A stretch of DNA of 64,000 bases from Lepisosteus oculatus (Eukaryota; Chordata; Actinopteri; Semionotiformes; Lepisosteidae). How positions within the stretch are numbered: position 1 is the stretch's first letter; the number at the start of each line of letters is the position of its first letter. The DNA lies in assembly GCF_040954835.1 (NCBI RefSeq), contig NC_090704.1, positions 39,746,979 through 39,810,978 on the forward strand, written 5' to 3'. Positions 36,009-48,300 of the stretch are shown here, in pieces. The notes beneath the pieces were generated by a model. That model was not told the DNA's origin. It searched no databases and saw nothing but the letters and a program-made list of their open reading frames with translations. The position numbers and the translations under genes are program-made.

Positions 36009-36397
36009 ATGTGGATGAGAAGAGATAGGCTGCTGGTGTCTGCCATCCTCACGACCATTCTCACTGCCGACATTTACTTTGTCCTTCTACCCAAACTGCA
36101 GGAGAAGTACTTTGGGAATGAATGCACTTGTCGGGATTCTCCGGCCAGCAGCACTGGCGACAAGCTCACGGGTCACTGGCACAACACTTCCATGACTGCC
36201 AGAAGTCCTCCACGGGGATCAGATGGGATGCCAACTTCCCCCGAGTCTCAGACGGTGAGATCGGGATCCAAACTGGAGCAGCTTTTCACCCACCCATTAT
36301 ACAACATCCGCACTCCGCGCCTAGGGCCAGACGAGACCCTGCTCCAGCCACAGGAATCGATGAGCTACTACAAGAGGAAAGTGTCCCGATGGAACAG
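36009..36397 (+). CDS. fam20a: FAM20A exon 1
   Basis: MWMRRDRLL then a hydrophobic signal-anchor, a stem, [17 protein letters not shown] and [14 protein letters not shown]. The start at 36009 (or the Met at 36015) matches the human MPGLRRDRLL start. Donor AG|gtacag, phase 2. Confidence 0.95.
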
Positions 36398-39300
36398 GTA
36401 CAGGGCCATTCTCACCCTCTTAAAACAACCTCATTCTAATTCTCCAGGGAGAATCTTTGAACAATACATTCCACAGGTTGCAGCTCTTCCAAAGCAGGTG
36501 AAACGAGTAACGCTTTAAGCATGAAGGGTGAGTGCACAGTAATGGATGTTTGATCAAGAAAATAAAAAGAGCTTTTTAGACCCTTTTCTCCAAACTTTAG
36601 TCCATGTTCAAACAGTACTGATAAAAGCAGCAGCACAACTAAAGAGAAATATTAACTCTTTGCTTTTCTGGAAGGTGAATCATTCTTGGGTTCATAATTC
36701 TCTATTTGGGCAATACAATTACACTTCCTGTATTAATGTCTACCCAAAGCTGGAAGCCCAAAAATACTGTCAGTAGAATATGCATACATATACGGCACAT
36801 TGGTACTGTAGGTACAGCAAGGGAGTGGGAGCAGGAAAGAACTGGTATAACTGGTGTAACAGATAACATGACTCTTAACAAAAGAGAAGTACATCAGGAT
36901 CCGGCTTTTCTTTGCTGCAGGATTTCATTTAGACAATACTGTAGAAATCTAATATATGTACCACGGATGTGAAAGTAAAATTGGCCCTAGGTGTGAGTGT
37001 GTGCCCTGTGATGGACCGGCGTCCCATCCAGGGTGTATCCTGTCTTGTGCCTGTTGCTTAGCCAGATAGGGTCCAGCTCTCCCATGACCTGGAATTGGAT
37101 GGTGTACTGTAGTTAAAAAAAGGATGGATGTGGAATCTGTAAAACTAAACCATACCTAGAATAAAATATAGATTCATTGATAACGTTTATACATAGGTAG
37201 ATTTATTAAAGTTCACCTTTCTTTGGTTGGTTCTTTCTCTGCACACAAAAGAACTGCAGTTTATGAGTTCTGAGCATTGATGGAGGAAGATGAGGCTGGC
37301 TGTGCATCTATAGGCCTACATCAGCACCAACATCAGCAGGCCATAAGGATGCTTCAGGAGGCAGGACCCTCCTTCTGTATTCCACTCTTTTTGAATGATT
37401 TGCAGTAGTCCTGTAGCCTTTTTCTCCACTATCTGCACATCCTAAATCCAGCCAGTGGGTCTGCTTTTCCTCTCTCTGCTGAACAATATACAGTGCCTTG
37501 CGAAAGTATTCGGCCCCCTTGAACTTTTCAACCTTTTGCCACATTTCAGGCTTCAAACATAAAGATATAATTTTTTTATTTTATGTGAAGAATCACCAAC
37601 AAGTGGGACACAATTGTGAAGTGGAACGAAACTTTTTTAACTAATAAAAAAATGAAAAGTGGGGCGTGCAAAATTATTCGGCCCCCTTGCGTTAATACTT
37701 TGTAGAGCCACCTTTTGCTGCGATTACAGCTGCAAGTCGCTTGGGGTATGTCTCTATCAGTTTTGCACATCGAGAGACTGAAATTCTTGCCCATTCTTCC
37801 TTGCAAAACAGCTCGAGCTCAGTGAGGTTGGATGGAGAGCGTTTGTGAACAGCAGTTTTCAGCTCTTTCCACAGATTCTCGTTTGGATTCAGGTCTGGAC
37901 TTTGACTTGGCCATTCAAACACCTGGATACGTTTATTTGTGAACCATTCCTTTGTAGATTTTGCTGTATGTTTGGGATCATTGTCTTGTCGGAAGATAAA
38001 TCTCCGTCCCAGTTTCAGGTCTTTTGCAGACTCCAACAGGTTTTCATCCAGAATGGACCTGTATTTGGCTGCATCCATCTTCCCCTCAATTTTAACCATC
38101 TTCCCTGTCCCTGCTGAAGAAAAGCAGGCCCAAACCATGATGCTGCCACCACAATGTTTGACAGTGGGGATGGTGTGTTGAGGGTGATGAGCTGTGTTGC
38201 TTTTACGCCAAACATATCGTTTTGCATTGTGGCCAAAAAGTTCGATTTTGGTTTCATCTGACCAGAGCACCTTCTTCCACATGTTTGGGGTGTCTCCCAG
38301 GTGGCTTGTGGCAAACTTTAGACGAGACTTTTTATGGATATCTTTGAGAAATGGCTTTCTTCTTGCCACTCTTCCATAAAGGCCAGATTTGTGCAGTGTA
38401 AGACTGATTGTTGTCCTATGGACAGACTCTCCCACCTCAGCTGTAGTTCTCTGCAGTTCATCCAGAGTGATCATGGGCCTCTTGGCTGCATCTCTGATCA
38501 GTCTTCTCCTTGTCTGAGCTGAAAGTTTAGAGGGACGGCCAGGTCTTGGTAGATTTGCAGTGGTCTGATACTCCTTCCATTTCAAGATGATCGCTTGCAC
38601 AGTGCTCCTTGGGATGTTTGAAGCTTGGGAAATCTTTTTGTATCCAAATCCGGCTTTAAACTTCTCCACAACAGTATTACGGACCTGCCTGGTGTGTTCC
38701 TTGGTCTTCATGATGCTCTCTGCGCTTTCAACAGAACCTTGAGACTATCACAGAGCAGGTGCATTTATACAGAGACTTGATTACACACAGGTGGATTCTA
38801 TTTATCACCATCAGTCATTTAGGACAACATTGGATCATTCAGAGATCCTCGCTGAACGTCTGGAGTGAGTTTGCTGCACTGAAAGTAAAGGGGCCGAATA
38901 ATTTTGCACGCCCCACTTTTCATTTTTTTATTAGTTAAAAAAGTTTCAAAAATCCAATAGATTTCGTTCCACTTCACAATTGTGTCCCACTTGTTGGTGA
39001 TTCTTCACATAAAATAAAAAAATTATATCTTTATGTTTGAAGCCTGAAATGTGGCAAAAGGTTGAAAAGTTCAAGGGGGCCGAATACTTTCGCAAGGCAC
39101 TGTAACATAATCACGCATATCTCCCAGTTTACTGCTTTTTGCTCCGCTTATTTATCTGCGATGGTAGCTGAAATGTGATCTACTCCCTCTACCCTGGACA
39201 CTATTCCTATATCCCTACACGAAGTTATCTTACCAGCTATTTATCTATTTGTTATTAGCCTCATCAACGAGTTTCTAAAATCTCATCCTGTGCCTGCAGG

Positions 39301-42300
39301 CTTGAAGTCTCCTGCTATCACACTGGTGTGAGATACAACTGGCCAGTCCAGCCAAGTGCTTAACAACCTCCACCATTTACCTTTTCGTGAAAAAAAAACT
39401 GTCACAGGAGGTAGCAGCTCAATTATAATCTTATTGTGCACTCAATGAGCTCTTAAAAGGTCAGAGCACATTAGTGATACTAGCAGTCCCCTTCATTGGC
39501 ATTGGTTTGGTTCTGTTTGAAAGCCAGCAGCTAATTAGTTAATCATGGCTGATGTTCTTCACTTACTCAGGATGTTCTGTGCTGGAACATCAGTATTTAC
39601 ATGATGCCCCCAGGTCGGTCATATTATTTGTTATCATTTGGGTATCACTGCTATGTTGATGACTCTCATATCTAATTCCAAAACATCTATATACTAATAC
39701 TGTATCTGTTTACCACCGCAACATTTGCTGATCTGTCTAACATTAAGATGAGGATGCAGCCAAGCTCTTAGTCTTAGGGTAAACTGAAAGACCAAGGTTT
39801 TCCTCAAATACTCCCATCATCAGCATCACAGTATTGCTTTCTTTAATGTCGTTTTTGGCTGTGCTGAAATTTGAGGTGAATATTAGGAATATCACAGGGG
39901 CATCTTACATAATATTGTTCAGTAAAAGCCATGGTGTGACCACGAAATATGCCTTGTCTTAATTGACTTTATTAAAGGTCTACTACTGTTATCAGTTGTT
40001 TACTCGGGTATACTCTACCTAAAGTACAAAATAGGTTTCAGAATATGATCAGAATTCAACCATCTTTGTATTAATTTAAAGTAATCTGCATGAACACATG
40101 TCTCCATAACATTAACGGGGTTCCAGGAAAACCTGGAATTGCCTATCTAGTTCTTTGGCATACTGTACATGTAAGGTGCTAGATGGTTTAGAACAAGATG
40201 AAGGATTTACTTACCAGTCTGGAGGAGGCTCCACACAAAAGGTGCCCTACCATCCACTCAAAACCAATTTACAAAGTTACCCTTGGTTTCAGTAAGTCAT
40301 TTCACTGCACTTTTTCTTTCATTTTCTTTTTGCTTCTGTTTTATACAGTATGTTGTGTGCTATTGTACCATGCTTGGAGTTTCTCGAAAAGTACTAATAA
40401 ATAAAATAAATACATTTACATGCTTTCTCATTGTGGTGAGGAGCCATTGAGGGCAGGGGCATTGACTCTCAGGAAGTGGCTCCTTCCTGGCGTATGTTAC
40501 ACAGCTGTGATGTTGGTCACCAAGCAGGGACTCACTCATCTGGCCAGAATCCCAGCATTCCAGTTCAGAACAAGATACCATAAAGATTCACAATCTCTGC
40601 TCTCTGTAGTCTCTGCTATTTTTAAAGAAACGCAGCGTTATTCGGTTTGCTTGTCATCTTGCTCTTGAAAAACAACAATAGGGGAATAAAGCAACAACTG
40701 TGAAGACTGTAAAATTAAAAGCAGGGGATTGTCCTGTTACAGGAAATCATTCTTTCAACGAACCTTGTTAGGTGATGTTCCAATGTTGCAGAGAAATGGG
40801 CTAAGAAAAGCTTCTCCTTGACCCTCTCTGTTCAACGCTATGAGGGTGTCCATTAAGTAGGATAACTTATAACATCTGAGGGGAGAAGTCCGGGGCACTT
40901 TAGTCTAATTGGGACCCTGATTTCAACTCTGACTACTTTATATTGCCTTACTGTGCTCACAAGGATGATGCAGCAATGTCTCCATGCATGCCTTTGGCTC
41001 TCTGTATTTCACACACCCAGTATGCACAAGGAAACCAAACCCTGACCAGAGCTTTAGAATTACACAGCTTGCTGCACCATGAGAGCAGGAAAGGGTGGGA
41101 ATTAGGTTGATTTCGCCTCTCCAGGGATCCTAAAAGTTTGCGTGATATGGATAAACAGAGAAAAAACACGATCTTGGAAGGGAGCTAAAACCCATGTGAT
41201 ACATTTAAGGATCAGATGACAAAACAAACTAGGTAGATCTTTAACACTTTCCCCATTTTAGGTTCATTCAGAAATTGTATCTGACGTTTTTAATAACTGT
41301 GGGTTATTCATTCTGTACAAAGAGGAGATTATGACCACTTTGTCTCCTTTGAAAGAATGTCAAATTTTCTTCAGGTGTGGTACAGCAGATAGCAGATCTG
41401 GCAAATGGGATATATCCTGCACTTCAGACATCTCTTAACAGTCCCGTTAGAGTATTTCTGCACTGTGTTAGGAGTAACTAAAACAAACACAAAAGGCAGA
41501 AGCATCAGTTTAACAATCACACACTCTCGGGATTTAAAATAAAGATTTAGAATGGGATTTATAATATAGAGATGAGTTACAAAACTACAGAATACAAACA
41601 CATAATGAATTCAGTTTGTGACTTGTCATATCAGGAATTAAATCCCCTCTCACAAAGTGCTATGATCAACTCCAAACTGAAAATATACTACAAAAGTACA
41701 GGAATAACCCAACACATTCAGAGTGGTACTTTTGGAATCACAGCACATGTATGGAAGACGCATGTGCAGTGTGCTGATTGTAGTTCAAAATGTCCCACTT
41801 ACACAAGTCAAGTAAATTAAACCTCAGACCTGGCTTCAGCAATAGTACAATACACAAGTATTGGAATGCTTTTCCATTGCGAAGCAGGGAATCTGGATAA
41901 ACATGTAAATTAGGACATGTTGTGCAATCTCTCAGTATTGTGAGAGGAGCCTGTTTTGTGACCTGTGGCAAAAATGTTTCTAATTGCCAGGGCAGCCACA
42001 AGGGACTGTAAAGCAGTATGGCTAGACTTCTTCCAAAACAAACATGCAAACAGAGCAAAAGAGCAAAAACACATTATCGAAAAATTTGAATTTGAATTTT
42101 GAACTTATTCCCTTCTACATTTGTCACACTCTCTAATGCTTCCCCACTGCAGTACTTGAAGTTCAAAAATAGTGTTAATAAATAACTAGGGAGAAATTAG
42201 ATATTTGGCCCTTCCAATTGAAAATATAGCTAAGGTAATCCTGGAGAAGGTGAAATGCTTTCTGAGAAGTCAGAGCTGAGGGTTTAGAAGTTGAATCAGG

Positions 42301-45300
42301 AACATTGGTGATTTTAAGATTAGGATTGTATCCACAAGTATTTGAAGTAAAATCACACAAGGTGATCGATTGAGAAAAACAAAACTGAATGACTTCAAAG
42401 AAATTGCATGGAAAGTGAAAGGGGGGCAGTTTGTCTCCAAACCCCATAAAAGAATAATGTTATGGTTAAACTGTGGAAGTTCTTGACCATGTCTTTGACC
42501 ACACACAAATTCTAAAAAAGAGCTCATAAGCATTTACCTATGTGTAGTCTCTGTGTAGAAAACATGTATTCTGTGAATACATGTGAGAACTCCAGGGAAA
42601 GCACCTTTCTAAGTGTTTCAGTTTCTGTGTGGGCTCCCAATACATTGCCACTAAAAATACATCCCGTGCAAAAATGTATGTTTATCTTCAGTGGGGTTTT
42701 TTTAATTGATATAATTATCGCAATTGTGCTAAGGTACAGCATAAGCAAAACCCTTTAAAAATAACCTTAAGAAGAAGCTGCCAGTAACTGGTGTGTATGT
42801 GTGCGTAAAATCCACTGTGACCACACTGTGCTGTGGTTCTGACAGAGAGAGCTGTGCCGATTAGGACTAGCCATGAAGACAGGACTGCAGCAGGCCATGT
42901 CCTGTTTCGAGTGGGTACAACCAGTCATTTTGTGACTCACTCCATTGCACTTACTTGGAGGACATAATAAACGTGTTGCAGCATAGATGTAATTTTTGTA
43001 ATCTGTCTGCGGTATTGCGCCCAGGTAATGTGTAATCAGACTGAACTCTTCCTACCCTTAATAGTATAGGGGGGAAAAGATCACAGTAGATGTGAACAGT
43101 GCTAGTCTGCCTTGAGATTATCCCTGAGGCCAGCCTGTGGATTGCATTGCAAAATCTAGAAATCCAGAAATCTCAAACTAAATATGTAAAAAGATATATC
43201 AGCATTTTGGGCTTAGTACAAACGACAACAGATTATTTTACAATCGTGTTTAACTGCAGACCCAAGAAATCCAAGAACAAATCTAGCCTTGTAATGGCAA
43301 AGAGGGAAAATGTATTGTGAAGTCTACAGCTCAGAGTAGTAGTTATTGAACACCACAAATGTCAAGAATGTACATTGAGGGTGAAAGGCTTTCAGAGCTT
43401 CAGAGTACAAGAATCTAAATCAAGATAAAAGTATTGGGCACAAGTCACAGTGTACCGCAGCCTTAAAAATTAGCACGGACTTGAGGACAAAACAATTCTA
43501 TGGCAGGGCACATGAAAAAATCAGAGCAAATCAATGCTCTTCAAAACATTACTAAAGTCAATTAGTCTTTCCTCATTTCACTGATTGTCATTTAGTTAAA
43601 TCAAGCACAGTCGTTGATGTAGCCACTGCATCTCTCATAAACTAGCAATCTTCAAATGCAGGTGCAAGATGGACTGTTTATACAAATGGAGGAGGCCATT
43701 TGTCCCATTTAGTTTGTTTGGTTACTAACAGCCACTGTACAGTAATTGATCCAAGGATCTTGACCAGCCACGACTTGCAAAAAGCAGGAGATAAATTTCA
43801 ACAACATGACCGGATAGCTTGCTTCAAATGCCCACCACCCTTTGTGTTAAAAAATGGTTCCTGTGTTGAGTTTTGAGTTAGTTTCCATTTACGTCCTACG
43901 ATTTGTGTGCTCCTGCTGTTTCTGAAGTCTCTAGCGTCACAGGTCTTTGTCAAAATGAGATAAAGTTTTGGTCCCTGACAGCAGTGTCCCTTACACCGCC
44001 TGTGGAAATATTCTTGTGTTTCTCTTTCCTCAACAGACATCAGAAGTATTACAGTGCAGCGGCAGCAGCTATCAATATTTCCTTCCCCTCTAATACCGTG
44101 ACCTTTGACCCCGAAGCCAGCTGGGTAAAGTTCCACCTGGGAATAAACCGCTATGCTCTGTACTCCCGTGATGATCCCAGTATTGATCAGCTGCTGCGAG
44201 ACCTGGGGAGCACCCCCATTATCAGCGCAGGTGAGAAAGTCCAACCTGCCCTGCCGAAAACAGAGAGAAACAGACACTGAATCATATTGGAACAAAGCGA
44301 GGTTAATTCACCTGAAAAACAAATATCCCGGCTCCCAGCACACTTCCCAGGTCAAACCATATAGAATAATATTGATATTATACTCTTACAGCATTCTGCA
44401 GTTACTTCAGGCAGCTCTTTGTTTTAAACCATTAAACCATTTTGATTAATTTAAACTTCTCTTAAATGTTAGACACATTTTCCAATGTATCAGATACAGC
44501 AGTCAATTTAAGATTGCACATTTATGTGTATATTTTAACATACTGAAGCATGCTTTCTTTTGGTAAAAATATGAAAATACATGTCTCTGAGGCAGCATGA
44601 CAGATTTTCTTCACATGCCAGATTAAATTCTTAGTTTATGTGGGTACTTTGTAATACAAATACCCCTCTTTCAGCTTCCTGTAGGAGTCAGAGTTTGAGA
44701 TTGTCGTCAGCAAGGTGATCTGACTGGTGTCCCATATCTAGATATATACACCAGTGTTCACCTACAGGTTACACTAGACTGTATTTCAAAAGAAGTGTAC
44801 ATGGTTAGTTTTCTATGGTATCCAAAACAAACATGGTCCACATTAACAATGATCCCCTTTCCAAATATTTTTTTTCTTTCTCACACAGATTACACTCAAG
44901 ATGAGAAAATTCTCAAAGGCATGTGTGACTGCTCTCAAGGTAAAAAGCCTTTGTGAGACATTAAGGTTTCCAGAGAAACTCATATCTTTTAGATTATCTA
45001 GATACTGTCTTCAAAAACATTCTTTAATTTTAAAGCAGAAATTGAAACCAAACCAATTCTTCAATTTTTAACTAGATTACAGATTGCATGTTTGTTTTTC
45101 AGAAAAATGTTTTATTTTTTTATTTAAAAATAAGATTTATATTTCTTTAGCAGAACAGTATCACTTGTGTAACATGAACAACTTTCACTAGAAGGCCTAG
45201 ACAAAATCTAGAGTTCTGTTAGAATATTTAAAGTATCCAGATACTAGGGAAATGTGAAACAATAGAAATACTACTGTTGTATACATTAATCAACTGTAAG

Positions 45301-48300
45301 CATTCCTGACGTTAAGTATGACCTAAAATCAAATATCCTTGGCATCTTCTGAATAAGATACTTAATATTATTTCTGAGTGGTGTTGTGGTTAGCATTAGT
45401 GTCTCACAGTTCTGGGGGTCCTGGTTCAATAAAGTGGGTTAACTGGCTTGTGGTAAAATTGGCCCTGGTGTGAGTGTGTGTGTCTGTACAGTACTGTATG
45501 TGCCCTGAAATGTGACTGTACATTGGGTTACTGCTGAAGTGCCCACATGATTATAATGGTAGCTATAAGATTTTATTTCCCCCCTCCGGAAATCTGGTCT
45601 TTAAATCCTGACCCTGATCAGTGTGAGCGTGTGAGAGGACAATTCCTCCTGCTTATGCAGGATTCTCCTGCACTGTCTTCCACACAAGAGAAAACTCTGC
45701 TGGCACTATCTCTCAAACTGCAGTCATGCACAAATGAATATGAGCTGAGCATGTGAAGGCATTCCAAGCCTGAGAAGTTTAGCTCCACTGCCAGTTTTCC
45801 TTAAGTTAAAGTCCCTCTTCCAAGCCACAGTTATATCAAAGACTGATGAGTATTTTTGAGGATGTCTTTCACCCTTCAACCAAAGCTGAGATCCAATCTC
45901 ACCAAGCAGTAATGCACATTTCAATGCATATTGGTACATTGTTTTTTGCTTTTAAATCAAGTATGTAAACTATCAAGGCAATAAAGTGTTCAGACAACAC
46001 CACAGCCCCAGGCCCCTATGTGGTAAGTAGCAGAAGCACGCAATATCTTTTGACAAAACCAAAAAAAGAGCAAACAAATGAAAACGCCAGTGAGTGAAGT
46101 GATTATCATTGTGAAGTTTAGACATGTCTGGTACAAGAATAGGATAATGAATGTTCCATTAAATTGGCCATATCTAGTGAAAAGCAAGTACAGTTTGTAT
46201 TACATAATAATCTAGCAGCCAGCTGCCATACAGGTTTAACCCTGCAACTCACAACTGACAGCCCCACTGAAGCTAAGCAGTGGATATGAGACCTCCTGGG
46301 AAAAACTGAGGTTGCTGCTGGAAGAGGTGCTAGTGGGGCCAGCAGGCGGTGCTCACCCTGTGGTCTGTGTGGGTCCTAATGCCCCAGTATAGTGAAAGGG
46401 ACACTGTACTGTAAAAGAGTGCTGTCCTCTCGATGAGACGTAAAACTGACTCCCTGTGGTCACTAAAAATCCTATGGCTTTTCTCGAAAAGAGTAGGGGT
46501 GTAACCCTGGCGTCCTGGCCAAATTTCCCATTGGCCCTTACCAATCATGGCCTCCTAATAAGCCCCATACATGAACTGGCTTCATTACTCTGTTCTCCTC
46601 CACACTGATATCTGATGTGTGGTGAGCATTCTGGCGCACTATGGCTGCCGTCACATCATCCAGGTGGGGCTGCACATTGGTGGTGGTGGAGGGGAGTCCC
46701 CATTACCTGTAAAGCGCTTTGAGTGGAGTGTCCAGAATAGAATTATATAAGTGTTAGCAATTATTATTATTGTGTATGAATGAGTGTTGAATACAGTATT
46801 ATAAAGCAATAGCTAGAATTAAAAATAAAACATTGGAATTATATTCTTTGATTAGTAACATAATGTTTTAAAAACAGGAAATACTGAAAGAGAGCTGAAT
46901 GGATATGAATACAGGAGACCAAGTGTCAGGAGAACCTGTTCTTATGGTCTCATCGTCTCTTCCCCCAGTGGTGAAGCCAAGTGGGCACCACCTGAAGCTG
47001 GCCCTGAAGTTCCAGGACTTCAGCAAGGCCATGTTCAAACCCAGAAGGTACGCTCTCCTTGAGAAAAGAACCAGTTTATCTCTGCCCTAAAGATATAGGA
47101 GGTCAGACTTATGTCAGGAAATACTCAGAATGGAACTTTAAATCCTTAAATGTATTGACACTATTAAAGTCTCGATCTTCAGATTTATGAAACACAATCA
47201 GCCAATTCAAGCAAGTAATATAGGCACTTCATTAGTCTACTATTCCCAGAATATAAATATTGTAGTCCTGCATAACTACTAGTTCTGGAGCCCTTGTGAA
47301 GCTAGCACACATTGGCAGGTTTATTTCAGCCTTCATAATTAGTGTTAGAATTTGGTTACAACTCATAAGGCTCCCACCTCCAGCCCTTAGTGCTCCAAAT
47401 CCATTTTAGAGACTTAAACCAGAACTTGGCTGTGAAGAAAGGATAAACTAATCCAGTCAGAACATCCAGTAAATGGCTTTCACTGTTTGGTAAAGAACTG
47501 CAAAACTGCTTACAACTTCAAGAGACCCAGTAAGCATGTTAGATGCCAGGGCCTGAGGAACAAACTCCTGTTAGTTAGGGATCCAACGTAGGGCATCTGG
47601 ATGATGTTTCAACCGTTAAACAGTTCAGCCGAACCTTGAATCGTTACAATAACAAATAATGCTAGCTACCTTGATCAGAACTGGACGTATTTGTCTACTG
47701 CTGCCTGATATGAGCACCAACCACCATAGATCGAACCTGCTGTGCTCAAGGCCTCATGACTCTCTTCTTACTCAGGCAGGAAAGAGATGAGGAGACCCCA
47801 GAGGATTTCTTTTATTTTGTGGACTTTCAAAGACACAATGCTGAAATAGCTGCTTTTCACCTGGACAGGTAATCTCCCTCTCACACTTTATTATTCCCAA
47901 ATTCACTTTCCAAAAGATTTTGTACTATGGATTTCACTTTTTACAATATTCTTAGGAAATTCTCTCATGAAATACACTGGAAAGTAATTGAAAATCATTC
48001 AAGTTTTAATTTCTGATTTGCATAAGGGGGTTAAAAATAATGAAAATTTGCTACCCCAGAAAATGTGCTGGTCATTATTGCATCTTCATACTTACCTTGA
48101 ATACAAAATCTCAAAACAAAATTGCTACTCAGAATGGTATTCCTGATCACAATACAGTAGTTCATAATGGACAAGTATATTATATTTAAGTTTTTGGAAT
48201 ACAAATGAATACATACTATATACAGTATATAGGCATTCATATCCTTCAAAATGCCATTTTAATATTGGGTTTTAAATACCCAATTGCTAAATTGCTAAAT

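Larger units (their letters stand above)
37491..39102 (-). mobile_element. Complete Tc1/mariner DNA transposon with IR/DR ends
   Basis: A 1,612-bp element bounded by TA on each side (37489-37490 and 39103-39104), the Tc1 target duplication. Both ends read CAGTGCCTTGCGAAAG inward. The terminal inverted repeats are long (195 and 213 bp), with a second copy of the 'attattcggcccc' motif at their inner edges, the IR/DR arrangement of Sleeping Beauty-type elements. The transposase ORF is uninterrupted. It lies in FAM20A intron 1, antisense to that gene. The intact ORF and near-identical ends suggest a fairly recent insertion. Confidence 0.96.
36398..44036. other. FAM20A intron 1 (7.6 kb)
   Basis: Contains a SINE-like repeat (36977-37130), a complete Tc1 transposon (37491-39102) and an interspersed repeat just before exon 2 (43675-44020). 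No other exon or RNA gene was recognised in 39105-43674. Confidence 0.7.

Noticed and set aside
35651-36073. 140-codon minus-strand ORF over the FAM20A first exon
   Set aside because: It is the antisense shadow of the FAM20A leader and the CTG run (poly-Gln), in a locally GC-richer stretch.
37845-38522. Several + strand ORFs within the Tc1 element
   Set aside because: They are antisense to the intact transposase and have no independent support.
43798-44295. 165-codon minus-strand ORF over FAM20A exon 2
   Set aside because: It is the antisense of an interspersed repeat and of exon 2, which is confirmed by homology on the + strand.
46330-46548. Minus-strand ORFs here and similar + strand ORFs at 58452-58670
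   Set aside because: They are the same SINE sequence translated in both copies, not a gene.
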